Origin: Oscillospiraceae bacterium
Lineage (GTDB): Bacteria > Bacillota > Clostridia > Oscillospirales > QAMX01
Length of the DNA stretch: 14,187 nt
Assembly: GCA_902772625.1 (NCBI GenBank)
Contig: CACYBP010000193.1
Coordinates: 1-14,187 of the forward strand
Direction: 5' to 3'
Shown: in pieces, positions 6,312 through 14,187 of the stretch
Layout: each line of letters starts with the position of its first letter
How positions within the stretch are numbered: the first letter of the stretch is position 1
Program-made: the position numbers and the translations under genes
The notes under the pieces: model-generated
What the model saw: the letters and a program-made list of their open reading frames with translations, nothing else
Databases searched by the model: none
What the model was told of the DNA's origin: nothing

Positions 6312-7066
6312 AGATGCTTCTTTCGTCACAGGACAACAAAAAGATCCGGGAGCTTAAAAAGCTCTCCTCCTCCCGCGCCTTCCGGCGGGAGACCGGGCTT
6401 CTCTTCTGCGAAGGGGACACCCTCTTCCGGGACGCCGTGGCTTACGGAGCGGAGATCGGATCGGTGTTCCTCCGGGAGGGGAGCGGGCTTTCCTGTCCCG
6501 AAGGGATCGAGGTCTACGAGGTGAGCGAAAAGCTTTTCCGGTCGCTTTCGGAGGTGGAAACGCCCCAGAACGTGATCTTCACCGCGCATCTTCCGCCGGA
6601 GGACCCCGCGATCGCTTCGGGTCCCGCCCTGCTTCTGGACGCCCTTGCGGACCCCGGGAACCTCGGCACGGTGCTCCGCACGGCGGTGGCCTTCGGGATC
6701 CCGGTGATCCTCGGGGAGGGAAGCGTGGATCCCACCTCTCCCAAGGTGGTTCGGTCGGCCATGGGCGCGCTTTTCCGCGCAAAGCTTCTTTCCGGCGATC
6801 TCAAAAAGATCGTCCCCGTCATGAAAAAGGCGGGGGTCCCGGTCTACGCCGCGACGCTTTCCGAAAGAAGCGTGCCTCTCGCCTCGCTTTCGCTTGAAGG
6901 CGTTTCGGTGGCGGTGGGCAACGAAGCCCACGGCGTTTCAAAGGAGATCCGCGCGCTTTCGGATAAGGAGATCGTGATCCCCATGCCCGGCGGCGCGGAG
7001 TCTCTCAACGCGGCGGTCGCTGCCTCCATCCTGATGTGGGAGATGACAAAGGAGACGAAAGCTTGA
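6308..7066 (+). CDS. TrmH/SpoU-family RNA 2'-O-methyltransferase
   Basis: Residue numbers count from GTG 6308. The 252-residue protein has a substrate-binding N-terminal region followed by the knotted SPOUT domain. The three SpoU motifs are present: DPGNLGTVLRTAVAFG (115-130, with N118 and R124), VAVGNEAHGVS (201-211), and IPMPGGAESLNAAVA (224-238). It would use S-adenosylmethionine to methylate a ribose 2'-OH in rRNA or tRNA; layout and length resemble YsgA/RlmB-type 23S rRNA enzymes, but the target base cannot be told. The start is either GTG 6308 (overlapping the upstream stop as GTGA) or ATG 6314, which has GGAGGGG 5 bases upstream and is at least as good; the proteins differ by two residues. 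The end overlaps the probable TTG start of dprA. Confidence 0.93.
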   Translation: MKMLLSSQDNKKIRELKKLSSSRAFRRETGLLFCEGDTLFRDAVAYGAEIGSVFLREGSGLSCPEGIEVYEVSEKLFRSLSEVETPQNVIFTAHLPPEDPAIASGPALLLDALADPGNLGTVLRTAVAFGIPVILGEGSVDPTSPKVVRSAMGALFRAKLLSGDLKKIVPVMKKAGVPVYAATLSERSVPLASLSLEGVSVAVGNEAHGVSKEIRALSDKEIVIPMPGGAESLNAAVAASILMWEMTKETKA

Positions 7067-8193
7067 AAAAGGTTGCCTTCTGGCTCTGGCTTTCCGGGAA
7101 ATACCGCAACGGGCGGACGGTCAATCGGCTTCTGGAGGAGTTCGGCTCGCCGGAGGCGGTTTTTCGCGCCGGCGGAAAGACTCTTGAAAAAATAGAGTGG
7201 CTCCGTCCGGAAGACCGGGAAAAGCTTCTGGACAAGGATCTTTCGGAAACCGAGGAGATCCGGGCGGTCTCCGACCGGAAGGGGATCCGGATCCTCTGTT
7301 ATTCCGATCCCGATTATCCCGCGCCTCTTCGGGTCATTCCGGACCCGCCTCTGGTGCTTTACGCCGTCGGGAAGATCCCCGATTTTGCCACGATCCTTCC
7401 GATCGCGGTGGTGGGGACCCGCAACGCAAGCTTTTACGGCCGGAACGTGGCTGAAAACCTCGGCAACAGGCTCTCGGCCGCCGGGGCCTACGTGATCACC
7501 GGCATGGCCTCCGGCATCGACGCGTCCGCTTCCCGCGGAGCCCTGAAGGCCGGGAATCAAAACGCCGTGATCCTCGGCACCGCTATCGACAAGCCCTATC
7601 CGCAGTCCTCCCGGGATATCTACGACGCGCTTCGGACCGAAGGCCTGATCCTCTCGGAATACGCGCCGGGAGAAAAGAGTCATCCGGGCAATTTTCCCGA
7701 GCGCAACCGGATCATCAGCGGGCTTTCCCGGGGCGTCGTGGTGGTGGAAGCGCCGAAAAAGAGCGGCGCGCTGATCACCGCCCGCCTGGCTCTGGAGCAG
7801 GGGAGAGACGTCTTCGCCGTGCCGGGAAACATCGACGTTCCGTCCTTCGAGGGGTCGAACCGGCTGCTTGCCGACGGGGAAGCCAAGGCGATCCTGAACG
7901 TCCGGGACGTGCTTTCGGAATACGAATGGCAATTTGAAAGGACGCTGCCTCTTTCCGAGGCGGAAAAATCGCTTCACGAAAAAAGCGAGGAACCCGCTCC
8001 CGCCCTTCCCGGCGCCGGAGAGGGTGGAGAAATCGACGAAAAGATCCTTCGCGTTCTGGGAACCGGAGGACTTTCGGCGGAGGAGATCCAGGAAAAGACC
8101 GGGATCCCCGCCGCGGATATGCAGACCGGCCTTACCATGATGGAGCTGGTGGGCAAAATCAAATCGGACGGCGGGCGCTACTATCCCGTCTGA
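7063..8193 (+). CDS. dprA: DNA-processing protein DprA
   Basis: The 376-residue protein has an N-terminal helical region, the extended Rossmann DprA/Smf domain, and a C-terminal winged-helix domain. Visible motifs are VVGTRNASFYG (117-127), TGMASGIDASASRGAL (146-161), LGTAIDKPYP (171-180), FPERNRIISGLS (211-222), SGALITARLALEQGRDVFAVPGN (234-256) and the winged helix from about 323 (IDEKILRVL to the end). DprA binds incoming single-stranded DNA and loads RecA during transformation. I choose TTG at 7063 because AAAGGAG (7048-7054) lies 8 bases before it, it overlaps the methyltransferase stop as TTGA, and the ATG at 7036 has no ribosome site and would add a non-conserved acidic tail. One small departure: the His often seen in the GIDxxAH segment is Ser157 here. 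topA follows 26 bases later, as in many Bacillota. Confidence 0.95.
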   Translation: MKKVAFWLWLSGKYRNGRTVNRLLEEFGSPEAVFRAGGKTLEKIEWLRPEDREKLLDKDLSETEEIRAVSDRKGIRILCYSDPDYPAPLRVIPDPPLVLYAVGKIPDFATILPIAVVGTRNASFYGRNVAENLGNRLSAAGAYVITGMASGIDASASRGALKAGNQNAVILGTAIDKPYPQSSRDIYDALRTEGLILSEYAPGEKSHPGNFPERNRIISGLSRGVVVVEAPKKSGALITARLALEQGRDVFAVPGNIDVPSFEGSNRLLADGEAKAILNVRDVLSEYEWQFERTLPLSEAEKSLHEKSEEPAPALPGAGEGGEIDEKILRVLGTGGLSAEEIQEKTGIPAADMQTGLTMMELVGKIKSDGGRYYPV

Positions 8194-8219
8194 CGGATGA
8201 AAGGAATCACAGCTGGTAA

Positions 8220-10364
8220 ATGAAGAAACTCGTCATTGTGGAATCGCCCTCCAAGGCGAAGACGATCGAAAAATATCTGGGACGCGGGTATAAGGTCACG
8301 GCGTCCATGGGGCACGTGATGGATCTGCCGAAAAGCGTACTGGGCGTGGATCTTGAAAATGACTTTGAGCCGCGGTATATGCCCATGCGGGAGAAAAAGG
8401 ATCTGATCAAGGAGCTTACGGGCCTGGCGAAGGACGCCGATCAGGTCTTTCTCGCCACCGACCCGGACCGCGAGGGAGAGGCGATCTCCTGGCATCTGAA
8501 GACCGCCCTGAAGCTTCCCGACGACAAGGTGAAGCGCGTCACCTTCAACGAGATCACCGAAAAGACCGTGAAAAAAGGCATCGCCTCGCCCCGCGCCATC
8601 GACGGGGATCTGGTGGATGCCTATCAGGCGCGGCGCGTTCTGGACCGGATCGTGGGCTATAAGCTCAGCCCGGTGCTCTGGAAGACCGTGCGCAAGGGCC
8701 TCAGCGCGGGACGCGTACAGTCGGTGGCCGTCCGGATCGTGGTGATGCGCGAGCGTGAGATCAAGGCCTTCGTGCCGAAGGAATTCTGGAACCTCACCGC
8801 CGTCCTGGAAAACGGGGAGAAAAAGCTTCTTCGCGCCAAATTCCTTTCCTACGCGGGAGAGGATGAGAAAACCGCGGTTTCCTCCGAGGCCGAGGCGCTC
8901 GCGGTGGAAAAGGCCGCGTCGGGCGCCGATTACACGGTGGAGGAGATCCGCCGCGCCGAAAAGCGCCGCCGTCCGGCTCCTCCCTTCATCACCTCCACCC
9001 TGCAGCAGGAGGCCTCCCGCCGCTACGGCTTCACCTCCCGGCGCACCATGATGCTGGCGCAGAACCTTTACGAGGGCGTCTCGCTGGGCGAACGGGGCAT
9101 GACCGGTCTGATCACCTATATGAGAACCGACTCGCTCCGGCTTTCGGAAGAAAGTGTGGAGGCGGCCAGAGGCCTGATCGGCGAGACCTTCGGCAAGAGA
9201 TATCTGCCGTCGTCGCCCCGGGTCTACAAGTCCCGCGGCAACGCTCAGGACGCCCACGAGGCGATAAGGCCTTCCAATCCCGCGCTCACGCCGGATATGA
9301 CCAAGCCCTATCTTTCCTCCGATCAGCAGAAGATCTACAAGCTGATCTGGGACCGCTTCACCGCAAGCCAGATGGCCGACGCGATCTATGATACGGTCAC
9401 GGTGCGCATCCGCTCGGATAAAGCCGGGGAGAGAAGCTGCCTCTTCCGCGCCGCCGGCAGCGTCAAGACCTTCGCGGGCTTCACCGCCCTTTACGAGGAT
9501 ACGAAGGAGAACGACAAGAGCGATTCCCCCGAGGACGAGGATAAAAACGAGCTTCCCGCCCTGAACGAGGGAGAAAAGCTTCTCTGCCGCGATTTTGAAA
9601 AGGAACAGAAATTCACCCAGCCGCCTCCGCGCTACACTGAGGCGACCCTGATCCGCGCGCTGGAGGAAAACGGCATCGGCCGACCCAGCACCTACGCCCC
9701 CACCATCGGGACCATCCTGGACCGGGAATACGTGGAAAAAGAGGGCCGCGCCCTGAAGCCCACCGAGCTCGGCACCATCGTCACCGAGCTGATGGAGGCC
9801 AATTTCCCCGACGTGGTGGATACCGAATTCACCGCCCACATGGAAAATGAGCTTGACCGGGTCAGCGAGGGCAAGGAGCCCTGGAAGGACGTCCTGCGCC
9901 AGTTCTGGGGCGGCTTCAGCGAGAGCCTTGAAAAGGCCGAAAAGAACCTTGAGGGTGTCAAGCGCGCCCCCGCCGACGAGGTCACCGATATCAAATGCGA
10001 CAAATGCGGCAGGTTCATGGTGATCAAAAACGGACGCTTCGGCAAATTCCTGGCCTGCCCCGGCTATCCGGAGTGCAAGAACACGAAATCCATCGTGGTG
10101 GAGACTCCGGGCAACTGCCCGCTCTGCGGCGGGAAGATGCTGGAGAAAAAGTCCCGGAACGGGGCCAAATACTTCGGCTGCGGGAATTATCCCGCCTGCT
10201 CCTTCATGACCTGGGATCAGCCGGTGAAGGATCTCTGTCCGAAATGCGGCAAGACCCTCTTCCGGAAGAATACCCGGGCCGAACGGAAGATCTACTGCGC
10301 CGATCCCGCCTGCGGGTATGAAAAGGTGACCGGCGGCTATAAGAACAAAAAAGACGCGAAATGA
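8220..10364 (+). CDS. topA: DNA topoisomerase I
   Basis: The 714-residue type IA topoisomerase starts with a TOPRIM domain (VIVESPSKAKTIEKYLG at 5-21; D81-x-D83-x-E85 in DPDREGE). The active-site tyrosine is Y300 in GLITYMRTDSLR, followed by QDAHEAIRP and the gate-domain segment LIRALEENGIGRPSTYAPTI. The C-terminal 125 residues carry three four-cysteine zinc ribbons, beginning with C593-x-x-C596 and the GRFGKFLACPGYPEC signature; the other two begin CPLC and CPKC. It relaxes negative supercoils by passing a strand through a transient nick. The ATG gives the expected MKKLVIVESPSKAK start, but the nearest purine-rich site (AAAGGA, 8200-8205) is 14 bases away, unusually far, so initiation may be modest or coupled to dprA. 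Length and domains look complete. Confidence 0.98.
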   Translation: MKKLVIVESPSKAKTIEKYLGRGYKVTASMGHVMDLPKSVLGVDLENDFEPRYMPMREKKDLIKELTGLAKDADQVFLATDPDREGEAISWHLKTALKLPDDKVKRVTFNEITEKTVKKGIASPRAIDGDLVDAYQARRVLDRIVGYKLSPVLWKTVRKGLSAGRVQSVAVRIVVMREREIKAFVPKEFWNLTAVLENGEKKLLRAKFLSYAGEDEKTAVSSEAEALAVEKAASGADYTVEEIRRAEKRRRPAPPFITSTLQQEASRRYGFTSRRTMMLAQNLYEGVSLGERGMTGLITYMRTDSLRLSEESVEAARGLIGETFGKRYLPSSPRVYKSRGNAQDAHEAIRPSNPALTPDMTKPYLSSDQQKIYKLIWDRFTASQMADAIYDTVTVRIRSDKAGERSCLFRAAGSVKTFAGFTALYEDTKENDKSDSPEDEDKNELPALNEGEKLLCRDFEKEQKFTQPPPRYTEATLIRALEENGIGRPSTYAPTIGTILDREYVEKEGRALKPTELGTIVTELMEANFPDVVDTEFTAHMENELDRVSEGKEPWKDVLRQFWGGFSESLEKAEKNLEGVKRAPADEVTDIKCDKCGRFMVIKNGRFGKFLACPGYPECKNTKSIVVETPGNCPLCGGKMLEKKSRNGAKYFGCGNYPACSFMTWDQPVKDLCPKCGKTLFRKNTRAERKIYCADPACGYEKVTGGYKNKKDAK

Positions 10365-10391
10365 TTTCTTGTTAGGCGGAGGGATGGAAAA

Positions 10392-11729
10392 GTGGAGTGC
10401 ATGAAGGCCTCGGTGATCGGAGCCGGTCTTGCCGGATCCGAAGCCGCCTGGCAGCTGGCGGAAAAGGGCGTGGAGGTCACGCTTTACGAGATGAAGCCCG
10501 GGAAGAGGACCCCGGCGCACGCGTCTCCGCTTTTCGGCGAGCTGGTATGCTCCAATTCCCTGCGCTCGGGAAGGCTGGAAAACGCCGCGGGCCTTCTGAA
10601 AGAGGAGCTGAGACGGCTGGGAAGCCTGATACTGGAGGCCGCGGACAGGACGCGCGTGGAAGCGGGCGGAGCGCTTGCAGTGGACCGGGAGGGCTTCGCG
10701 GGCTTCATCACCGAAAAGATACGGAACCATCCGCGGATCACCGTGGTGGAAAGGGAAGTGGTCTCCATCCCGGAGGAGCGTCCCCTGATCGTGGCGGCAG
10801 GTCCCCTGGCCTCCGACAGCCTTACCGCGGATATCGCGCGGAGATTCGGGGGAGAAGGCCTCCACTTCTTCGATGCGGTGGCGCCCATCGTCACGCGCGA
10901 GAGCGTCGATCCCGAAAGAAGCTTCGTCGCCTCCCGTTACGGGCACGGGGACGGGTATATCAACTGCCCCCTGGACGAAAAAGAGTACCGCGCCTTCCGC
11001 GAGGCGCTTTCCATGGCGGAGGAGGCGGAGGTCCACGGCTTTGAGGACAGGTTCGTTTTCGAGGGCTGCATGCCCATCGAGGTCATGGCCCGCCGGGGCG
11101 AGGACACCATGCGCTTCGGCCCGATGAAGCCGGTGGGTCTTGTGGATCCCCGGACCGGGGAAGAGCCCTACGCCGTGGTGCAGCTGCGCATGGACGACGC
11201 GGCGGGAAACCTTTATAACGTGGTGGGCTTTCAGACACACCTGAAATTCGGCGAGCAGAAGCGCGTGTTTTCCATGATCCCGGCGCTTCACGACGCGGAA
11301 TTCGTCCGGTACGGCGTGATGCACCGGAACACCTTCCTCGATTCCCCAAGATTTCTCGACGGGGATTATATGGTGAGAGAGGACGATGGACTCTATTTCG
11401 CGGGCCAGATCACCGGGGTGGAGGGCTATATCGAATCCACCGCATCGGGATTTTACGCCGCGAGGCGCCTGGCCGCGAAGCTTACCGGCGAGAGTTTTCT
11501 CCTTGACGACCGCACCGCCGTGGGAGCCCTTGCCCGATACGTTTCGGACAGCCGCATCACCCATTTCCAACCCATGAATATCAATTACGGCATCCTCCGG
11601 GAATACACCCGTGAGGAAGCGAGAGCCGACGGGATCAAAAGGTCGAACAAGGCGCTTCGCAATCTGAAGATCGCCGAAAGAAGCCTTCGCCTGATCGACG
11701 CAATCAAGAAAGGAGAGAGCGAAACGTGA
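10392..11729 (+). CDS. trmFO: Folate-dependent tRNA (uracil-5-)-methyltransferase TrmFO
   Basis: The 445-residue flavoprotein methylates U54 in the T-loop of tRNA, using methylenetetrahydrofolate as carbon donor and FADH2 as reductant. The FAD-binding motif is VIGAGLAGSEAAWQLA (8-23), followed by LYEMKPGKRTPAH and CSNSLRS. Both functional cysteines known from B. subtilis TrmFO are present: C53 in LVCSNSLRS and C226 in FEGCMPIE, at the same numbers if counting from GTG 10392. GTG has GGAGGG 8 bases upstream; ATG 10401 is in frame but less well spaced. Also visible are GFQTHLKFGEQKRVF and GQITGVEGYIESTASG. The stop overlaps the plsX start by GTGA, an uncommon neighbour, since trmFO often precedes xerC/hslVU-codY in Bacilli. 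Confidence 0.97.
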   Translation: MECMKASVIGAGLAGSEAAWQLAEKGVEVTLYEMKPGKRTPAHASPLFGELVCSNSLRSGRLENAAGLLKEELRRLGSLILEAADRTRVEAGGALAVDREGFAGFITEKIRNHPRITVVEREVVSIPEERPLIVAAGPLASDSLTADIARRFGGEGLHFFDAVAPIVTRESVDPERSFVASRYGHGDGYINCPLDEKEYRAFREALSMAEEAEVHGFEDRFVFEGCMPIEVMARRGEDTMRFGPMKPVGLVDPRTGEEPYAVVQLRMDDAAGNLYNVVGFQTHLKFGEQKRVFSMIPALHDAEFVRYGVMHRNTFLDSPRFLDGDYMVREDDGLYFAGQITGVEGYIESTASGFYAARRLAAKLTGESFLLDDRTAVGALARYVSDSRITHFQPMNINYGILREYTREEARADGIKRSNKALRNLKIAERSLRLIDAIKKGESET

Positions 11730-12742
11730 TCATCATCGTGGACGCCATGGGCGGGGACAACGCCCCGGAGGCGCAGGTAAAGGGCGCTCTGGCCGCCAAA
11801 AAGGAGTTCGGCTGTGAACTGCTTTTTGTCGGCGAGAAAGCCGCCGTCGAAAGGATCCTCCGGGAAGAAGGAGAAGACCCTGCTTCGTATCAGATCGAAC
11901 ATACGGACGTTGTGCTTCACACCGACGAGGATCCCTTCCTCGTGGTGAAGGGCAAGCGCGACTCCTCCATGGGCAAGGCTCTGGAGCTCCTGAAGGAGGG
12001 GAAGGGCGACGCCCTGGTCAGCTCCGGCAATACCGGCGCTCTTCTCACCGGCGCCCAGCTCATCACGAAAAGAGTGCGCGGGGTGAGACGCGCGGCACTG
12101 GCTTCGGTGATCCCCACCAGGGCCGGCGGCGCCCTGCTTCTCGACTGCGGCGCCACCGCCGACTGCAATGCCGAGTATCTGGAACAGTTCGCCCTCATGG
12201 GAAGCCTTTACGCCGAACGGGTCATAAAGAAAAAGGCGCCCCGGGTGGGCCTTCTCAACAACGGCGCCGAGGAATCCAAAGGCGACGAGCTCAGAAAAGA
12301 GACCTACGCCCGCCTGAAGGAGGACGGGGAAGCCGGAAAGATCAACTTTGCCGGAAACTGCGAGGCAAGAGATGTCACGGAGGGCGGCTTCGACGTGATC
12401 GTGGCCGACGGCTTCACCGGCAATATCCTCATGAAGGGGATGGAAGGGATGGCCCTTTACATCTCCGGCCTCATGAAAGACATGTTCTACCGGAACGCGG
12501 GCACCAAGCTGATGGGCCTTCTGATGAAGAAGGAGATCGGAAAGCTGCGCGCGTCTCTGGATTACAAGGAGGTGGGCGGCGCGCCTCTGATCGGGATCGA
12601 TCACGCCGTCATCAAGGCCCACGGTTCGGCCAACGCCTACGCCTTCAGAAGCGCCGTGCACCAGGCCATGGACTACGTGGAGTCCGGCTTCATCGACACC
12701 CTCAAGAGCGAGATTCCGGCGGGAAAGGAAGTCAGGACATGA
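11726..12742 (+). CDS. plsX: Phosphate acyltransferase PlsX
   Basis: The 338-residue soluble, membrane-associated enzyme makes acyl-phosphate from acyl-ACP, the first committed step of phosphatidic acid synthesis with PlsY. Motifs: IIIVDAMGGDNAPE (2-15), VSSGNTGALLTGAQL, LLDCGATADCNAEYLEQFALMGSLYA, VGLLNNGAEESKGDELRKETY, ADGFTGNILMKGMEG, and PLIGIDHAVIKAHGSANAYAF near the end. The start is GTG 11726 with AAAGGAGAG about 8-10 bases upstream, overlapping the trmFO stop. The stop overlaps the rnc start (ATGA). No acpP gene separates plsX and rnc, and no fapR or rpmF stands before it, unlike common arrangements in Bacillota. Confidence 0.97.
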   Translation: MIIIVDAMGGDNAPEAQVKGALAAKKEFGCELLFVGEKAAVERILREEGEDPASYQIEHTDVVLHTDEDPFLVVKGKRDSSMGKALELLKEGKGDALVSSGNTGALLTGAQLITKRVRGVRRAALASVIPTRAGGALLLDCGATADCNAEYLEQFALMGSLYAERVIKKKAPRVGLLNNGAEESKGDELRKETYARLKEDGEAGKINFAGNCEARDVTEGGFDVIVADGFTGNILMKGMEGMALYISGLMKDMFYRNAGTKLMGLLMKKEIGKLRASLDYKEVGGAPLIGIDHAVIKAHGSANAYAFRSAVHQAMDYVESGFIDTLKSEIPAGKEVRT

Positions 12743-13476
12743 CCGAAGAGCTGGAAAAGAAGATCGGACACAAGTTTGAACACGAGGCCATCCTGCGCCG
12801 CGCCCTGACTCACAGCTCCTACGCCAACGAGGAATTCGCCCGGAGCGAAAAGGTGGTGCTCCTCTCCAACGAAAGACTGGAATTCCTGGGGGATTCGGTC
12901 CTGAGCATGGTGACCACCGAGTATTTATATAAGACCATAGACGACAAGCCCGAGGGAGAACTGACCAAGATCCGGGCGCAGGTGGTGTGTGAAAACGCGC
13001 TTTATAAGATCGCGAAGGCCATCGATCTCGGCAAATATCTTCTCCTCGGCAAGGGAGAGGAGCACAGCGGCGGCAGATCCCGCCCCTCGATCCTGGCCGA
13101 CGCCACGGAAGCCCTGATCGCGGCGCTCTATCTCGACGGAGGGGTCGAACCGGCGAAGCATTTTATCCTGACCTATATCCCCGCCATGGTGGAGACCGCC
13201 CGCAACGGCGTCCTCTTCAAGGATTACAAGACCACCCTGCAGGAGATCGTGCAGAAAAGCCGTGAGGAGACCATCTCCTACGCCCAGGACGGAGAGGAAG
13301 GCCCCGATCACGCGAAAAAGTTCCACGTGACCCTGTATATCAACTCCAACCCCTTCGCGGAGGGCGTCGGCAGAAGCAAGAAAGAGGCCGAGCAGAACGC
13401 CGCCCGAAAGGCTCTGATCCTCATGGGCGTGGAAAAAGAGGAGAAGAGCGAAGAAACGGGGGAAGACGGGAACTGA
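12739..13476 (+). CDS. rnc: Ribonuclease III
   Basis: The 245-residue enzyme cuts double-stranded RNA in rRNA processing and mRNA decay. The catalytic domain has the signature NERLEFLGDSVL (44-55; E45, E48, D52) and the second metal-binding segment DATEALIAALYLDGG (D121, E124). A double-stranded RNA-binding domain follows at about 167-236 (DYKTTLQEIVQ, FHVTLYINSNPFAEGVGRSKKEAEQNAARKAL). The C-terminal tail is short and acidic. The ATG overlaps the plsX stop by four bases, implying translational coupling; smc begins 57 bases later, the usual Bacillota order. Confidence 0.98.
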   Translation: MTEELEKKIGHKFEHEAILRRALTHSSYANEEFARSEKVVLLSNERLEFLGDSVLSMVTTEYLYKTIDDKPEGELTKIRAQVVCENALYKIAKAIDLGKYLLLGKGEEHSGGRSRPSILADATEALIAALYLDGGVEPAKHFILTYIPAMVETARNGVLFKDYKTTLQEIVQKSREETISYAQDGEEGPDHAKKFHVTLYINSNPFAEGVGRSKKEAEQNAARKALILMGVEKEEKSEETGEDGN

Positions 13477-13486
13477 GCTTTTCCCT

Positions 13487-13500
13487 GCGGGCAGCCCCGC
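13487..13500 (+). other. Small GC-rich hairpin between rnc and smc
   Basis: GCGGG (13487-13491) and CCCGC (13496-13500) form a 5-bp stem around CAGC. There is no T-run after it, so termination is unlikely; it could stabilise an mRNA end or be chance in GC-rich DNA. Confidence 0.3.
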
Positions 13501-13533
13501 GCATCCGAGTATAGACGGTTATGAGGTGTATTC

Positions 13534-14187
13534 GTGTACTTAAAATCACTGGAGATCAACGGCTTCAAGTCCTTCCCGGACAAGACCGAGATCAAATTCG
13601 GCAAGGGGATCACCAGCATCGTGGGACCCAACGGCAGCGGTAAATCGAATATTTCCGACGCCATCCGCTGGGTCCTGGGAGAGCAGTCCACCAAGACCCT
13701 GCGCGGAAACAGGATGGAGGACGTGATCTTCGCGGGGACCCCGATCCGCAAGGGCTCGGGCTACGCCGAGGTCGCCCTCACCATCGACAACAGCGAACAC
13801 TTCCTCCCGGTGGATTACGACGAGGTCATCATTGCCCGCCGCTATTACCGCTCGGGAGAGAGCGATTATTTCATCAACAAAAAGATCGTCCGCCTCAAGG
13901 ACGTGAACGAGCTTCTGATGAACACCGGCCTCGGCCGCGACGGGTATTCCATGATCGGCCAGGGCAGGATCGACGAGGTCCTGTCGGTGAAAAGCGCCGA
14001 CCGCCGCGGCATGTTTGAGGAGGCAGCGGGCATCTCAAAGTACAAATACCGCAAGGAGGAGACCGAAAAAAAGCTTGCGGCCACCGATGAAAACCTCGTG
14101 CGCATCAACGATATCATCGCCGAGGTGGAGGGAAGATACGCCCCTCTTGAGAAAAAGGCCGAAAAGGCGAGAAGCTATCTTCTCCTC
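13534..14187 (+). CDS. smc: Chromosome partition protein SMC, N-terminal part (cut by window end)
   Basis: The visible 218 codons hold the N-terminal half of the SMC ATPase head. The opening YLKSLEINGFKSF is typical, the Walker A loop is GPNGSGKSN (31-39), the region SDAIRWVLGEQSTKTLRG is diagnostic, and the Q-loop segment SMIGQGRIDEVLS and FEEAAGISKYKYRK follow, leading into the first coiled coil. The ABC signature and Walker B lie beyond the window. SMC with ScpA/ScpB organises and separates the chromosome. The start is GTG 13534, with GAGGTG about 5 bases upstream; it gives the expected N-terminus, and the nearby ATG 13521 is out of frame. Codons 3 and 5 are TTA and TCA, rare in the neighbouring genes. 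No frameshift is seen in the visible part. Confidence 0.97.
   Translation, partial: MYLKSLEINGFKSFPDKTEIKFGKGITSIVGPNGSGKSNISDAIRWVLGEQSTKTLRGNRMEDVIFAGTPIRKGSGYAEVALTIDNSEHFLPVDYDEVIIARRYYRSGESDYFINKKIVRLKDVNELLMNTGLGRDGYSMIGQGRIDEVLSVKSADRRGMFEEAAGISKYKYRKEETEKKLAATDENLVRINDIIAEVEGRYAPLEKKAEKARSYLLL

Noticed and set aside
8181..11570. A 1129-codon open frame on the minus strand opposite topA and trmFO
   Set aside because: It is in exact codon register with both genes, so it only reflects their avoidance of TTA, CTA and TCA codons. It has no domain resemblance and no ribosome site, and it spans two certain genes.

Overview
The window reads as chromosomal core DNA of an anaerobic, fairly GC-rich member of the Bacillota, most likely class Clostridia. 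The reasons are the dprA-topA-trmFO and plsX-rnc-smc gene orders, an SMC condensin, folate-type TrmFO, strong AGGAGG ribosome sites, sigma-A promoters with TGn extended -10 boxes, and a rubrerythrin next to a ferredoxin:thioredoxin-reductase-like protein. All genes I can support lie on the + strand. The species cannot be named from this sequence alone.

Region 1 (1-3430) is the less familiar part. It holds a zinc-ribbon/TPR/coiled-coil membrane protein closed by a hairpin terminator. Next come a very acidic 185-residue protein (44% Asp+Glu, with a run of ten Asp) and, behind its own good promoter, a 457-residue protein resembling PL11 rhamnogalacturonan lyases with three DxDxDG-type calcium motifs and no signal peptide. 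The 204-base gap after it carries inverted and direct copies of a GTAAAGG motif and two TTGACA hexamers, then leads into an XRE-type regulator fused to about four membrane segments.

Region 2 (4200-5485) is a compact redox operon: an extended -10 promoter overlapped by an 18-base perfect palindrome, a 65-residue FTR-catalytic-like Fe-S protein (GTG start), thioredoxin, rubrerythrin, and a strong terminator. The likely logic is electron delivery to thioredoxin plus peroxide reduction, probably responding to oxidative stress.

Region 3 (5526 to the right edge) looks like one long operon from a single promoter: an unknown single-pass membrane protein, a TrmH/SpoU RNA methyltransferase, dprA, topA, trmFO, plsX, rnc and smc (cut off by the window end). 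Four of the seven junctions overlap by 4 bases (GTGA, TTGA, GTGA, ATGA), and the others are 26, 27 and 57 bases. It joins two blocks that are often separate in Bacillota, DNA uptake/topology/tRNA modification and phospholipid synthesis/RNA processing/chromosome condensation, and it lacks the acpP that often sits between plsX and rnc.

No tRNA, rRNA, CRISPR array, insertion sequence or known riboswitch class was recognised. I see no convincing undescribed defence or mobile system. The best leads are the redox operon with its palindrome, the repeat-rich region before the XRE gene, the acidic protein and the unknown membrane protein heading the long operon.
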